Positions 18,589-26,705 of a stretch of DNA of 64,000 nucleotides are shown here, one piece after another. Below the pieces are notes generated by a model. That model did no database searches, was not told the DNA's origin, and saw only the letters and a program-made list of their open reading frames with translations. This DNA is from Melioribacter sp051488665. GTDB lineage: Bacteria; Bacteroidota; Ignavibacteria; Ignavibacteriales; Melioribacteraceae. The stretch's first letter is position 1; every line of letters begins with the position of its first letter. The stretch is taken from NCBI RefSeq assembly GCF_051488665.1, contig NZ_JBPSEG010000007.1:84639-148638 (forward strand). Reading direction: 5' to 3'. The position numbers and the translations under genes are program-made.

Positions 18589-19644
18589 TTACGGTAAATA
18601 CGCGGCTTTGTTGATGTCCTCTAAACTTTTTATTTTGACCGGCGGATCGAGATATTTATCGAGGAAGCCGTAAATCTTTATTCTGATGCGCCGCGCTTCT
18701 TTTGTATCGAGTCGATCGAAAGAATGTCCTCCGGGCATATCTTTGAAAATTTCGTATTCGAATTTTTTGCCGGCGGCTTTTAACGATTTAATAAGATGTT
18801 CCACTTCCAGAACGTTAACGTCTTCGTCGTTTGTATTTGTATGAATCAATAGCGGTATTTTTAATTTATCGGCGTTCCATGCGGGCGATCTGCGTCTGTA
18901 CTCGTTAACGTTTTCGTCCGCTGTTTGACCGATATGATAATCCGCCGAATAGAGAGCTCTGTAGCTGTCGTCTTTGTATCCCATCCGGGCGATCAAATCG
19001 CTTACGGGAACGCCGGCAAAACAGACTTTGTAATTTTCCGGATGCTCGAATGAATTCATCAACGCAATCAGTCCGCCGTGACTCCAGCCGATAATGCCGA
19101 CGCGGTTTTCGTCGGCGAAGTCGTAGTTATCGAGAACGAATTGTCTGCTGGCGTTAACGTCTTCGATTTCAAGACCGCCGTAATCGATTTTTTCATAAAA
19201 GGATTTTCCGTATCCTGTGCTTCCGCGATATTCCGCCGCCACTACTATATATTTTTGATAAATCAATTCTCTGATAATATGCGTGTAGTAAGTGCTGAAG
19301 TTTGCATGTACTCCCCCGTGCGGAAATACAATTACCGGATACTTTTTGGAATAATCAATTCCTTTGGGGATGAAAATATAAGACCAGAATTTAACAGGAT
19401 TGCCGGCTCCCTGTCCGGTGGGATTTTTTTCTTTCCAAAGAGGAGGTCCCGTCAGGAAAACTTTGTCGATAAACGCTACATCGCCCACGCGTTGAAACCA
19501 TATAACATCGTCGATCTTTTTTTCTAATACGTCAAGGCGGTGGTCCAGAAGTTCGCTGCTGTTTTTAAGAGCTCTCAGCTCTTCTTTGACGTCCTGAGCG
19601 AATAATGTTGTAAACGAAATTAAAATCATAAGTAAGATTTTCAT
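18589..19644 (-). CDS. Secreted S9-type alpha/beta hydrolase (prolyl oligopeptidase family)
   Basis: The 351-residue protein has a signal peptide (1-16), a short coiled helical stretch (about 20-50), then an alpha/beta hydrolase fold. The nucleophile is in GIIGWSHGGLIAL, the acid in LIHTNTNDEDVN and the histidine in MPGGHSFDR. The oxyanion region VIVFPHGGVHANFS and YRGSTGYGKSFYE match S9C-like peptidases. It lacks the beta-propeller found in full prolyl oligopeptidases, so it is the short form. A gene-poor repeat region lies upstream. Confidence 0.88.
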   Translation of the reverse strand: MKILLMILISFTTLFAQDVKEELRALKNSSELLDHRLDVLEKKIDDVIWFQRVGDVAFIDKVFLTGPPLWKEKNPTGQGAGNPVKFWSYIFIPKGIDYSKKYPVIVFPHGGVHANFSTYYTHIIRELIYQKYIVVAAEYRGSTGYGKSFYEKIDYGGLEIEDVNASRQFVLDNYDFADENRVGIIGWSHGGLIALMNSFEHPENYKVCFAGVPVSDLIARMGYKDDSYRALYSADYHIGQTADENVNEYRRRSPAWNADKLKIPLLIHTNTNDEDVNVLEVEHLIKSLKAAGKKFEYEIFKDMPGGHSFDRLDTKEARRIRIKIYGFLDKYLDPPVKIKSLEDINKAAYLP

Positions 19645-20270
19645 GACTGCCCCTTTTAATAATTATCGGTAACAAATTAAAGAATTAATTCAAAATAATG
19701 AAGGAGGGTTTTCGTTCTCACGTTTTGGGGTTCGTAGTTTTGGGGTTCAACGTTCTTGGTTTGGGAGTTCAAGGTTGTTGTGTAATTAGGGATTGGGGGT
19801 TAGGGATCAGGGATTAGTGATCAGAAATTCTTTTTTTTGATAGACAATTGCCGATAGTTTTGACGTATAAAATGCGCTTTTTTTAACGAAGAACTTTGAA
19901 CCTCAGCACTCATAACGTCCGCACGCCTGAACGGGGAACGCCCTCGTCTTTGCGAGGAGCGAGCAAAGCGAACGACGAAGCAAACTCAATTTAAGCCGTA
20001 GATCGCGCGAAGAGCTCAAAGACACAATCTATCCGAATCAGCCAGCATTAATGAAGATAATATTCCACGCTGTCTTTCTGAACCCGCCAACGGCGGGTGA
20101 AGAATCTCAATTCTTGAGAACCGAAATGCCGGATAAACTGCAGACCAAATGACGAAGAATAAAAAAACATAAAATTTAAATGAGAGAGTTGATTTTTTTT
20201 TTCTAATTGTTATTATCTTGTCAAAGTAAAATTAATTAGTTTAATACGAGGGTAAAACGGGGGCAATCCG
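19645..20270. other. Gene-free stretch with degenerate direct motifs and repeat copy A
   Basis: No credible ORF is present. About 19720-19830 is G/T-rich with short reiterated words (GGGGTTC, GTTCAACG, TTAGGGATCAGGGATTAGTGATCAG). Repeat copy A occupies 19944-20110. The last 100 bases before the lipoprotein gene are A/T-rich with a run of T and may hold its promoter. Confidence 0.6.
19944..20110. repeat. Dispersed intergenic repeat, copy A
   Basis: The 167 bp start TCGTCTTTGCGAGGAG and end GGTGAAGAATCTCAA. They contain two foldable parts: TTTGCGAGGAGC…GCAAAGCG near the start and CCCGCC…GGCGGG near the end. Copy B at 21503-21669 has the same length and, by eye, about 90% identity. Similar 'TTGCGAGGAGCGA…CGAAGCAA' and 'TTTCTGAACCCGCC…GGCGGGTGAAGAATCTC' elements occur between genes in many bacteria. 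Confidence 0.85.
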
Positions 20271-21290
20271 ATGAAAAACCTGATAAAATCATTTCTTATT
20301 GTAGTAATACTACTTGTAAATTCCTGCGGAGAAGGAATAACCGAACCCGAACCGGGAAGACGGGACTATGTATGGGAGGTGGATACACTAAACTACCCGT
20401 ATGCTCCTATGATAAGAATATGGGGTACCTCACCTAATAATATATGGACAATAAGCAGTGGTGAGCATGCAAAATCTATTGCACACTTTGACGGGAAATC
20501 ATGGAGTGTCTTTGGAGTTGATGGTAATGCAGGTTTAACCGCTCTCTGGGGTTTTATTAATAGCAAAGTGTTTACGGGAAATATACGTGGACAGATATGG
20601 CAATATAACGGTTCTGGATGGTTTTTATTTTATCAGCTGGAGAAAGACAGACGAACAGATATTGGGATTAATAATATCTGGGGGATATCCGAGAATGACT
20701 TTTATGCTTTTGGAGCATACCCGGATAGTATGAAATTATTTAATAATAGTGTAATAGCTCATTATTACAGAGGTGAATGGAATATGCTGAATACTGGCTT
20801 TATTACAGGTCTTATTGCTAATTTATATAAGAATCAGGATAATGGAAATATATACTTTCAGGTTTTAAAAATAGGAGGATCTATACATCCCGATAGTACA
20901 ATTATTTGTGAATATAGTAAGAGTGGAATAAAAAAATTATACACTAGTCTTAATATACGTGGCGAAACCGCGAACATAAGTTTGATAAATAAAGACGTTT
21001 ATTTCATACTGGGAAATAGAATAGCAAAAATAAAAAACGGTAAATTTAATACAATACTTGAGATCAACAACTCCAAATTTTTACAACGACTCTGGGGAAG
21101 ATCTGAAAAAGATCTATTCCTTCTCATGACTGATGGCTTGGTACATTATGATGGTAGTACATATGAATATATAATACACTTTAATAAAACTGGCGCAATA
21201 GTTTCTGGTTCTGTAATATTAGATAAAGATGCTTTTTTCTTAATACGGGAGTATCCTTATAATTTGATATATCACGGAAAACTAAAATAG
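20271..21290 (+). CDS. Hypothetical lipoprotein, beta-propeller-like
   Basis: The 339-residue protein has a lipoprotein leader (MKNLIKSFLIVVILLVNSCGEG; lipidation Cys at 20). The mature part repeats short beta-rich blocks with Trp and Asp-Gly turns, such as IWGTSPNNIWTI, FDGKSWSVF, IWQYNGSGWFLF, INNIWGISENDFYAFG and HYDGSTYEY, so a propeller of 'IWG.S..D…' type is likely. I know of no enzyme function for such proteins. Base composition and codon use are visibly more AT-rich than the neighbours, and the gene is flanked by two copies of the same 167-bp repeat, hinting at acquisition or local duplication. Confidence 0.75.
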   Translation: MKNLIKSFLIVVILLVNSCGEGITEPEPGRRDYVWEVDTLNYPYAPMIRIWGTSPNNIWTISSGEHAKSIAHFDGKSWSVFGVDGNAGLTALWGFINSKVFTGNIRGQIWQYNGSGWFLFYQLEKDRRTDIGINNIWGISENDFYAFGAYPDSMKLFNNSVIAHYYRGEWNMLNTGFITGLIANLYKNQDNGNIYFQVLKIGGSIHPDSTIICEYSKSGIKKLYTSLNIRGETANISLINKDVYFILGNRIAKIKNGKFNTILEINNSKFLQRLWGRSEKDLFLLMTDGLVHYDGSTYEYIIHFNKTGAIVSGSVILDKDAFFLIREYPYNLIYHGKLK

Positions 21291-21475
21291 GGAGGCGTTA
21301 TGTAAATAGAGTCATTATGAAAGATTTTAAAAAATCTATTTGCTAAAATTATTAAAACAACGTATCCAGGCAAATATGATCATCAATATTTTGCTCTTTG
21401 TTGAATGCTTGCTATCTTAAAAGAATAGCGATGAAAACAAATTAATATAATAGCTTAGTATATTAGGAGGGTAAA

Positions 21476-21553
21476 ATGAAGAATAAGATAAATAATAATG
21501 CTTCGTCTTTGCGAGGAGTGAGCAAAGCGAACGACGAAGCAAACTCTAATTAA
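21476..21553 (+). pseudogene. Short ORF with strong ribosome site, invaded by repeat copy B
   Basis: AGGAGGG at 21465-21471 lies five bases before ATG AAG AAT AAG ATA AAT AAT AAT. After eight codons the sequence enters repeat copy B and stops at codon 26. The ribosome site is among the best in the window, so this looks like the start of a former gene interrupted by the repeat. The original product cannot be told. Confidence 0.35.
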
Positions 21554-21669
21554 CCGCTGAGAGCGCGAAGAGCGCAAAGGACACAGTCTTTCCGAATCAG
21601 CCAACATTAATGAAGATGATATTCCACGCTGTCTTTCTGAACCCGCCATCGGCGGGTGAAGAATCTCAA
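21503..21669. repeat. Dispersed intergenic repeat, copy B
   Basis: It has the same orientation and length (167 bp) as copy A at 19944-20110, differing at scattered positions. Together the copies flank the AT-rich lipoprotein gene as direct repeats about 1.56 kb apart. Confidence 0.85.
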
Positions 21670-22001
21670 AAATCTGTCGTGCGGATTTTTCGACATGCCG
21701 CCGTCGTGTAATTCCTCAAAATTGCCGGATAGTTTTATCATTGTGTCCCTGTGAAAAGAGAAGGGAAGTTTTCTTTTGTCTTTGAAAGATAAATGCGGCT
21801 AAAGTAATTTTTCCTTTGTACAAAAACAACAAACTAAAAACGCCGTAACGCCCGCACCAAGAACCTGCCACCGCCAGGCAGACGTCCGAACTTCAGCGCG
21901 AATTTTATAAACCCAGTAATAAAAAAATCCTCGTTAATAATTACATTTCTCGCTATTTTAAAAACAAATCAAATTCATCAATTAATAAATACGGGTTCAA
22001 C

Positions 22002-23144
22002 ATGAGCGCCAGAAAACTTTTACAAATAATTATTATCGCAGCCGTCATTCCGTTTGTTGCGGCGGCTCAGAAAAAAGACAAAGACGAAAAACGCTTTGAA
22101 ATGATTTATAAAGTGGAAACAACGCCGGTAAAAAATCAGGCCAAAACCGGCACATGCTGGTCGTTTGCCACAACTTCGTTTATCGAGACCGAATTGATAA
22201 GAATGGGCAAGGGAGTTCATATTCTTTCGCCAATGTGGAACGTAAGATTTACTTATCCCTTAAAAGCCGAAAATTATATCAGATATAACGGCTTGACAAA
22301 TTTCGGAATGGGCGGACAGGCGCACGACGTAATGAACGTGATCCGGCGCCATGGAATGGTTCCCGAAGAAGTTTATTCGGGTTTGAAAGAGGGCGAGAAA
22401 GAACATAATCACGCCGAAATGGACGCAGTGCTTAAATCGATTGTGAGTACTGTAGTTAAGAAAAAAGGCGGCAAGATAACTCCTGCCTGGAAGCAGTTGG
22501 TAGAATCTACGCTCGATATCTATCTGGGAGAACCGCCGGCTGAATTTGAATATAACGGGAAAAAATATACGCCTTTGAGTTTCGTCGATTCGCTCGGATT
22601 TAATCCCGATGATTATGTGGAATTGACGTCGTTTTCTCATCACCCGTTCTACGGCAAGTTCGATCTCGAAATACCCGACAATTGGAGCAAAGATTTGTAT
22701 TATAACGTTCCGATAGACGATTTGATGCGCATTATGGATTACGCGCTCGAAAACGGATACTCGATTGCATGGGACGGCGACGTCAGCGAAAAAACTTTCG
22801 ACAGGAAAAAAGGTATCGCCACTCTGCCAGCCGAGGAATCCGACAACGAAGAGGAAGAGAACGCTGAGGAAAATTTAATCGAAGAAACGGTTACTCAGGA
22901 CATGAGGCAGGAAACTTTCGACAATCAAACTACAACCGACGACCATCTAATGCATATAGTAGGACTCGCTAAAGACGAGAACGGAAACAAATACTACTAT
23001 ACAAAAAATTCGTGGGGAACCAAAGATAAAAAGTATGACGGCTATTGGTATATGTCGGAAGCCTATGCAAAGTTGAAAGTGATTGCAATAATGGTGCACA
23101 AAGACGCGGTTCCCGGAGATATCAGAAATAAATTGGGTTTTTAA
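22002..23144 (+). CDS. Secreted C1-family (papain/bleomycin hydrolase-like) cysteine peptidase
   Basis: The 380-residue protein has a signal peptide (about 1-22). The catalytic cysteine is C52 in KTGTCWSFATTSF, the histidine most likely H315 in DDHLMHIVGL, and the asparagine N336 in YYTKNSWGT. The arrangement resembles aminopeptidase C/bleomycin hydrolase, but here with a secretion signal. A strongly acidic stretch at 278-297 (DNEEEENAEEN) precedes the histidine and may be a surface loop or calcium-binding segment. It is a single gene with gaps on both sides. The substrate is unknown; peptide scavenging is the simplest reading. Confidence 0.88.
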   Translation: MSARKLLQIIIIAAVIPFVAAAQKKDKDEKRFEMIYKVETTPVKNQAKTGTCWSFATTSFIETELIRMGKGVHILSPMWNVRFTYPLKAENYIRYNGLTNFGMGGQAHDVMNVIRRHGMVPEEVYSGLKEGEKEHNHAEMDAVLKSIVSTVVKKKGGKITPAWKQLVESTLDIYLGEPPAEFEYNGKKYTPLSFVDSLGFNPDDYVELTSFSHHPFYGKFDLEIPDNWSKDLYYNVPIDDLMRIMDYALENGYSIAWDGDVSEKTFDRKKGIATLPAEESDNEEEENAEENLIEETVTQDMRQETFDNQTTTDDHLMHIVGLAKDENGNKYYYTKNSWGTKDKKYDGYWYMSEAYAKLKVIAIMVHKDAVPGDIRNKLGF

Positions 23145-23198
23145 AGAAGCAGACTATCCGTTTTTATAAAAGATGAACATTATGTACTTGCGGAAACT

Positions 23199-23231
23199 TG
23201 GGAAACTAATTCTTGACTTATTAGTTTCCCA
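23199..23231. promoter_or_regulatory. Palindromic operator overlapping the TetR-exporter promoter
   Basis: TGGGAAACTAAT (23199-23210) is the exact reverse complement of ATTAGTTTCCCA (23220-23231), 12-base arms with a 9-base spacer. A -35-like TTGACT (23213-23218) lies in the spacer, and a -10-like TATATT (23236-23241) follows with 17-base spacing. Half of the palindrome is therefore between -35 and -10, ideal for repression by the TetR-family protein encoded immediately downstream. Confidence 0.75.
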
Positions 23232-23264
23232 TGCTTATATTGCGTGCGGCAAACAAAAAACGTT

Positions 23265-23933
23265 ATGAGCGAAAGAGAAAGAATATTAAAAACGGCGCAG
23301 GAAAAATTCTTGCGCGAAGGATTCAGCAAGGTCTCCATGGATATGATTGCCGCAGAACTGAGGATGAGCAAAAAGACCATCTATAAATATTACGGCTCCA
23401 AAGACGAACTCCTGCAAGCCGCTGTGCAAAATTTGAAAAAAAACGTTAAGAAGAATATCGGAAAAATTCTGAACGACGAACTCCATTCTATCGAGAAAAT
23501 TGTCCTGCTGATGGACACGCTTAAATCGATGGCTGCAAACAGGATGAGTGCGAATTGGATAAATGACATCCGCGTCTACAAGCCCGAAATCTGGAAAGAA
23601 ATCGACGACATGCGCACTAAAATTATCAATAAACATATTTACAAAGTTTTCTTGCAAGGCATTGACGAAGGTTACATTGTCGACATTCCTCCTCAGATAA
23701 TATTAGCCGTCTTTTTGAGTTCTGTTAAATCGGTTATCAATCCCGACTTTATTCTTGAAAACAGCTTTTCGTTGAAAGAAGCGGTCGATTATACCTTCGG
23801 CTTATTCATCAACGGCATCCTTACGGATAAAGGAAAAGAAGTTTATAATAAAATAACCAAAAACAAACGGTCGGAAGAAAATGAAAAAGATTTTTATTCT
23901 TCTGTTGGCAGTCTTTTTATATGGCTGCAATGA
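23265..23933 (+). CDS. TetR/AcrR-family transcriptional repressor
   Basis: The 222-residue protein (from ATG 23265) has the TetR HTH at about 20-50: EGFSKVSMDMIAAELRMSKKTIYKYYGSKDELLQA. The C-terminal ligand domain is helical. GTG 23244 is in frame, but it would lie at or before the expected transcript start of the palindromic promoter, so ATG is preferred. It heads the exporter operon; the HlyD gene starts inside its last codons (53-bp overlap). The arrangement mirrors Escherichia coli cecR-ybhGFSR. It probably represses its own operon through the 23199-23231 palindrome until a toxic ligand binds. Confidence 0.9.
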   Translation: MSERERILKTAQEKFLREGFSKVSMDMIAAELRMSKKTIYKYYGSKDELLQAAVQNLKKNVKKNIGKILNDELHSIEKIVLLMDTLKSMAANRMSANWINDIRVYKPEIWKEIDDMRTKIINKHIYKVFLQGIDEGYIVDIPPQIILAVFLSSVKSVINPDFILENSFSLKEAVDYTFGLFINGILTDKGKEVYNKITKNKRSEENEKDFYSSVGSLFIWLQ

Positions 23934-24843
23934 TAACGGAAATAACAGTATTGTCGAATCGGGAACTATCGAATCGACCGAAGCTCTGATAAGCTCTCAG
24001 GTAAGCGGGCAAATTATCGGCTTACTTAAAGACGAAGGCGACCGGGTCAAAAAAGGCGATACGCTCTGCGTAATAGATACCTCTTCGTATAAACTGCAAT
24101 TGAATCAAGCCGAGGCGGCTTTGAAAATGGCGGAAGCTCAATTGGCTTTGTTGCTAAACGGAGCGAGGAAAGAAGATATAAAACAAGCCGAAGAAGTTCT
24201 CAAACAAGCGGAAGCAAATTTCAATTCCGCCAGAACGGATTTCGAAAGAATTAAAAATTTATTCGAAACCGGAGCCGTAAATAAAAAACAGCTCGACGAC
24301 GCAGAAACGCGGTATCAAATTATGTCCGCTCAATATAACTCCGCCAAAGAAAATTTGAGAAAACTCAAAAACATTGCAAGACCCGAAGAAATTAAACAAG
24401 CCGAGGCTAATGTTGAAAAAGCAAAGGCGTCGGTTAATCTTTTGAAAAAGAGTTTGAACGACTGTTTTGTAGTTTCGCCGATTGACGGATTCGTTGTAAA
24501 AAAATTTATCGAAAAAGGCGAAACGGTAACGATGCTCTCGGCGCTATTTAAAATATCAGATTTGAGCAGAGTTAAAATGTCCGTTTATATACCCGAAACC
24601 GATTTGCCTAAAATTAAACTCGGGCAAAAAGTCGACGTGGCTGTAGACGCTTATCCCGACAGAACGTTCGAAGGCAAGATAATCTATATTTCTCCAGAAG
24701 CGGAATTTACTCCCAAAAACATTCAGACAAGAGACGAAAGGACAAAACTTGTCTTCGAAGTAAAAATCGAAATTCCGAATCCGGATTTCGTTCTTAAAAC
24801 GGGAATTCCCGCAGATGCAACGATTCAACTGGGCTCGCTTTGA
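23881..24843 (+). CDS. HlyD-family periplasmic adaptor (YbhG-like) lipoprotein
   Basis: The 320-residue protein has a lipobox-like leader (MKKIFILLLAVFLYGCNDN, Cys 16), a biotinyl/lipoyl half-motif (SGQIIGLLKDEGDRVKKGDTLCVID), a long coiled-coil hairpin (about 65-195) with AEAALKMAEAQLALLLNGARKEDIKQAEE-like heptads, and the second lipoyl half (VSPIDGFVVKKFIEKGETV). It links the inner-membrane ABC exporter to an outer-membrane channel. No TolC-type gene is nearby. GGAAG precedes its ATG inside the TetR gene end; the ABC gene follows without a gap. Confidence 0.92.
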   Translation: MKKIFILLLAVFLYGCNDNGNNSIVESGTIESTEALISSQVSGQIIGLLKDEGDRVKKGDTLCVIDTSSYKLQLNQAEAALKMAEAQLALLLNGARKEDIKQAEEVLKQAEANFNSARTDFERIKNLFETGAVNKKQLDDAETRYQIMSAQYNSAKENLRKLKNIARPEEIKQAEANVEKAKASVNLLKKSLNDCFVVSPIDGFVVKKFIEKGETVTMLSALFKISDLSRVKMSVYIPETDLPKIKLGQKVDVAVDAYPDRTFEGKIIYISPEAEFTPKNIQTRDERTKLVFEVKIEIPNPDFVLKTGIPADATIQLGSL

Positions 24844-25764
24844 ATGAACGGAATTATTGAAATAAACAACCTTCGCCGTAATTACGGAGAAATAGAAGCG
24901 CTCCGTGGCATTTCTTTGAGCGTAAAAAAAGGTGAAATGTTCGGATTTGTGGGTCCCGACGGCGCAGGTAAAACCACCGCCATCAGGATTATGTGCGGAC
25001 TTCTCAATCCTAACGGGGGAACCGTGAGGTTATTCGACAAGGATATTACAAAAGAAAGAAGCGCGGTTCAAAACAGGATCGGTTACCTCTCGCAAAAATT
25101 CAGTCTCTACGGCGATCTCACCGTCGACGAAAATATCGAATTCTTCGCCGAAATTCACAACGTAACTGATTACAAAGTAAGAAGGGACGAACTGCTCGAA
25201 TTCACGAGATTAAAACCTTTCAGAAATCGACTTGCTGAAAAACTATCCGGAGGCATGAAACAAAAGCTCGCTCTTGCGTGCAGCTTGATTCATAAACCCG
25301 AAATATTGTTTCTCGACGAACCGACAACAGGCGTTGATCCCGTCTCGAGGCGAGATTTCTGGAAAATACTCGCCGATTTGATTAAAGAAAACATCACCGT
25401 TGTTATGGCTACTCCTTATCTCGACGAAGCGGAAAGATGCAGCCGGGTTGCAATGTTTAACAACGGCGAAATTATAGCTTGCGACACTCCTGACAATATA
25501 AAACGATCGATAGGTATGATGAGCCTGGAAATAGTGTGCAAACCGGTAAAAAAAGCTTACGATTTATTGGCTTCCGAAATAGACAACGACATCCAACTCT
25601 TCGGCGACAGAATCAACATATTAATAAGAAACAACGAGGAAACCGACGGCATCCTGAAAATACTGGATTCGGGAAATATTGAGGTAGCGGATAAAAGAGT
25701 GACGGAGCCTTCGATAGAAAATGTGTTTATGAACTTGATTAAGCAACGGAAGACGGACAGATGA
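24844..25764 (+). CDS. ABC transporter ATP-binding protein, first half of a split YbhF
   Basis: The 306-residue protein has Walker A GPDGAGKTT (about 37-45), the Q-loop YLSQKFSLYGDLT, signature LSGGMKQKLAL and Walker B EILFLDEPTTGVDP. The switch histidine position reads MATPYLDEAERC, with Pro where His is usual, so this ATP site is probably degenerate. Both the GPDGAGK Walker A and the missing histidine resemble the N-terminal half of E. coli YbhF. It should pair with the next gene's product as a heterodimer. It overlaps the next gene by 4 bp. Confidence 0.93.
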   Translation: MNGIIEINNLRRNYGEIEALRGISLSVKKGEMFGFVGPDGAGKTTAIRIMCGLLNPNGGTVRLFDKDITKERSAVQNRIGYLSQKFSLYGDLTVDENIEFFAEIHNVTDYKVRRDELLEFTRLKPFRNRLAEKLSGGMKQKLALACSLIHKPEILFLDEPTTGVDPVSRRDFWKILADLIKENITVVMATPYLDEAERCSRVAMFNNGEIIACDTPDNIKRSIGMMSLEIVCKPVKKAYDLLASEIDNDIQLFGDRINILIRNNEETDGILKILDSGNIEVADKRVTEPSIENVFMNLIKQRKTDR

Positions 25765-26705
25765 ATTACAGCATAGTAGTGGAAAATTTAACGAAAAAAT
25801 TCGGCGATTTTACCGCAGTTGACAACGTTTCATTCAAGGTCGAAAAAGGAGAAGTGTTCGGATTTCTCGGCGCAAACGGAGCAGGTAAGTCGACTACCAT
25901 AAGAATGTTGTGCGGCTTGCTCGAACCTACTTCGGGCGATGCTATTGTAGGAGGTTACAGTATAGTCGAACAGCCCGATAAAGTGAAACAAAGTATCGGC
26001 TATATGTCTCAGCGTTTTTCGTTGTATAACGATCTGACCATCGGGGAAAATATCGACTTCTTCGGCGGTGTGTACGGATTGGAAGGAAAGCGTCTCGAAG
26101 AACGGAAAAAATGGGCGCTCGAAATTTCTGATCTTAGGGGAAAAGAAAATGTTCTTACGGGAGATTTGCCCGGAGGTATTAAACAACGCCTTGCGCTGGG
26201 AATAGCCGTAATTCATAAACCAGAAATTTTGTTTCTCGACGAACCGACCAGCGGCGTCGATCCGATTTCGAGAAGAAATTTTTGGGATCTGATTAACCGG
26301 TTTTCCGACGAAGGAACTACCGTGCTCGTTACCACTCATTACCTGGAAGAAGCCGAATATTGCAACGATATTATTCTTATCAATGCGGGTAAGTTGATTG
26401 CGGAAGGAAATCCTCAAAAACTCAAAACCGATTATCTCGACGGCAATGTTTTTGAAATCGAAACCGAAGCGCCTGTCGAGTTGATGGAAATATTGCGGAA
26501 TGGGGAGTTTGTAATCGACGTTTCGATCTTCGGTAAGAAAATTCACGTCATTACTGAAAAACAATTTCGTGATGCCCGTGCGATAGAAAAATACTGCAAT
26601 CAAAAAGAAATTAAAGTCGACAATATAACGCGCATTGTTCCTACTTTGGAAGACGTATTCATTCATTTGCTGGAACGCGGTAATAAATATGTTCAACAGA
26701 ATTAG
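25761..26705 (+). CDS. ABC transporter ATP-binding protein, second half of a split YbhF
   Basis: The 314-residue protein has Walker A GANGAGKST, Q-loop YMSQRFSLYNDLT, Walker B EILFLDEPTSGVDP and an intact switch histidine in VLVTTHYLEEAEYC. The signature reads LPGGIKQRLAL instead of LSGGxxQ, so the second composite site carries the altered residue. Together with the previous protein it forms one asymmetric ATPase pair, as the tandem YbhF polypeptide does in other bacteria. It overlaps the permease start by 17 bp. Confidence 0.93.
   Translation: MNYSIVVENLTKKFGDFTAVDNVSFKVEKGEVFGFLGANGAGKSTTIRMLCGLLEPTSGDAIVGGYSIVEQPDKVKQSIGYMSQRFSLYNDLTIGENIDFFGGVYGLEGKRLEERKKWALEISDLRGKENVLTGDLPGGIKQRLALGIAVIHKPEILFLDEPTSGVDPISRRNFWDLINRFSDEGTTVLVTTHYLEEAEYCNDIILINAGKLIAEGNPQKLKTDYLDGNVFEIETEAPVELMEILRNGEFVIDVSIFGKKIHVITEKQFRDARAIEKYCNQKEIKVDNITRIVPTLEDVFIHLLERGNKYVQQN

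Larger units (their letters stand above)
21291..22001. other. Gene-free stretch with repeat copy B and a broken small ORF
   Basis: It contains AT-rich sequence to about 21470, a strong ribosome site with a short ORF (21476-21553), repeat copy B, and then mixed sequence with a CCTGCCACCGCCAGGCAG palindrome near 21865. No full gene could be supported. The last 60 bases before 22002 are AT-rich and probably carry the promoter of the C1 peptidase gene. Confidence 0.55.

Noticed and set aside
19944..21669. Composite transposon carrying the lipoprotein gene
   Set aside because: The flanking repeats hold no transposase and resemble a widespread non-coding repeat; only a repeat-bounded gene can be claimed.
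23244..23264. GTG start for the TetR gene
   Set aside because: It would begin only three bases after the predicted -10 element; the ATG at 23265 gives a normal TetR N-terminus.
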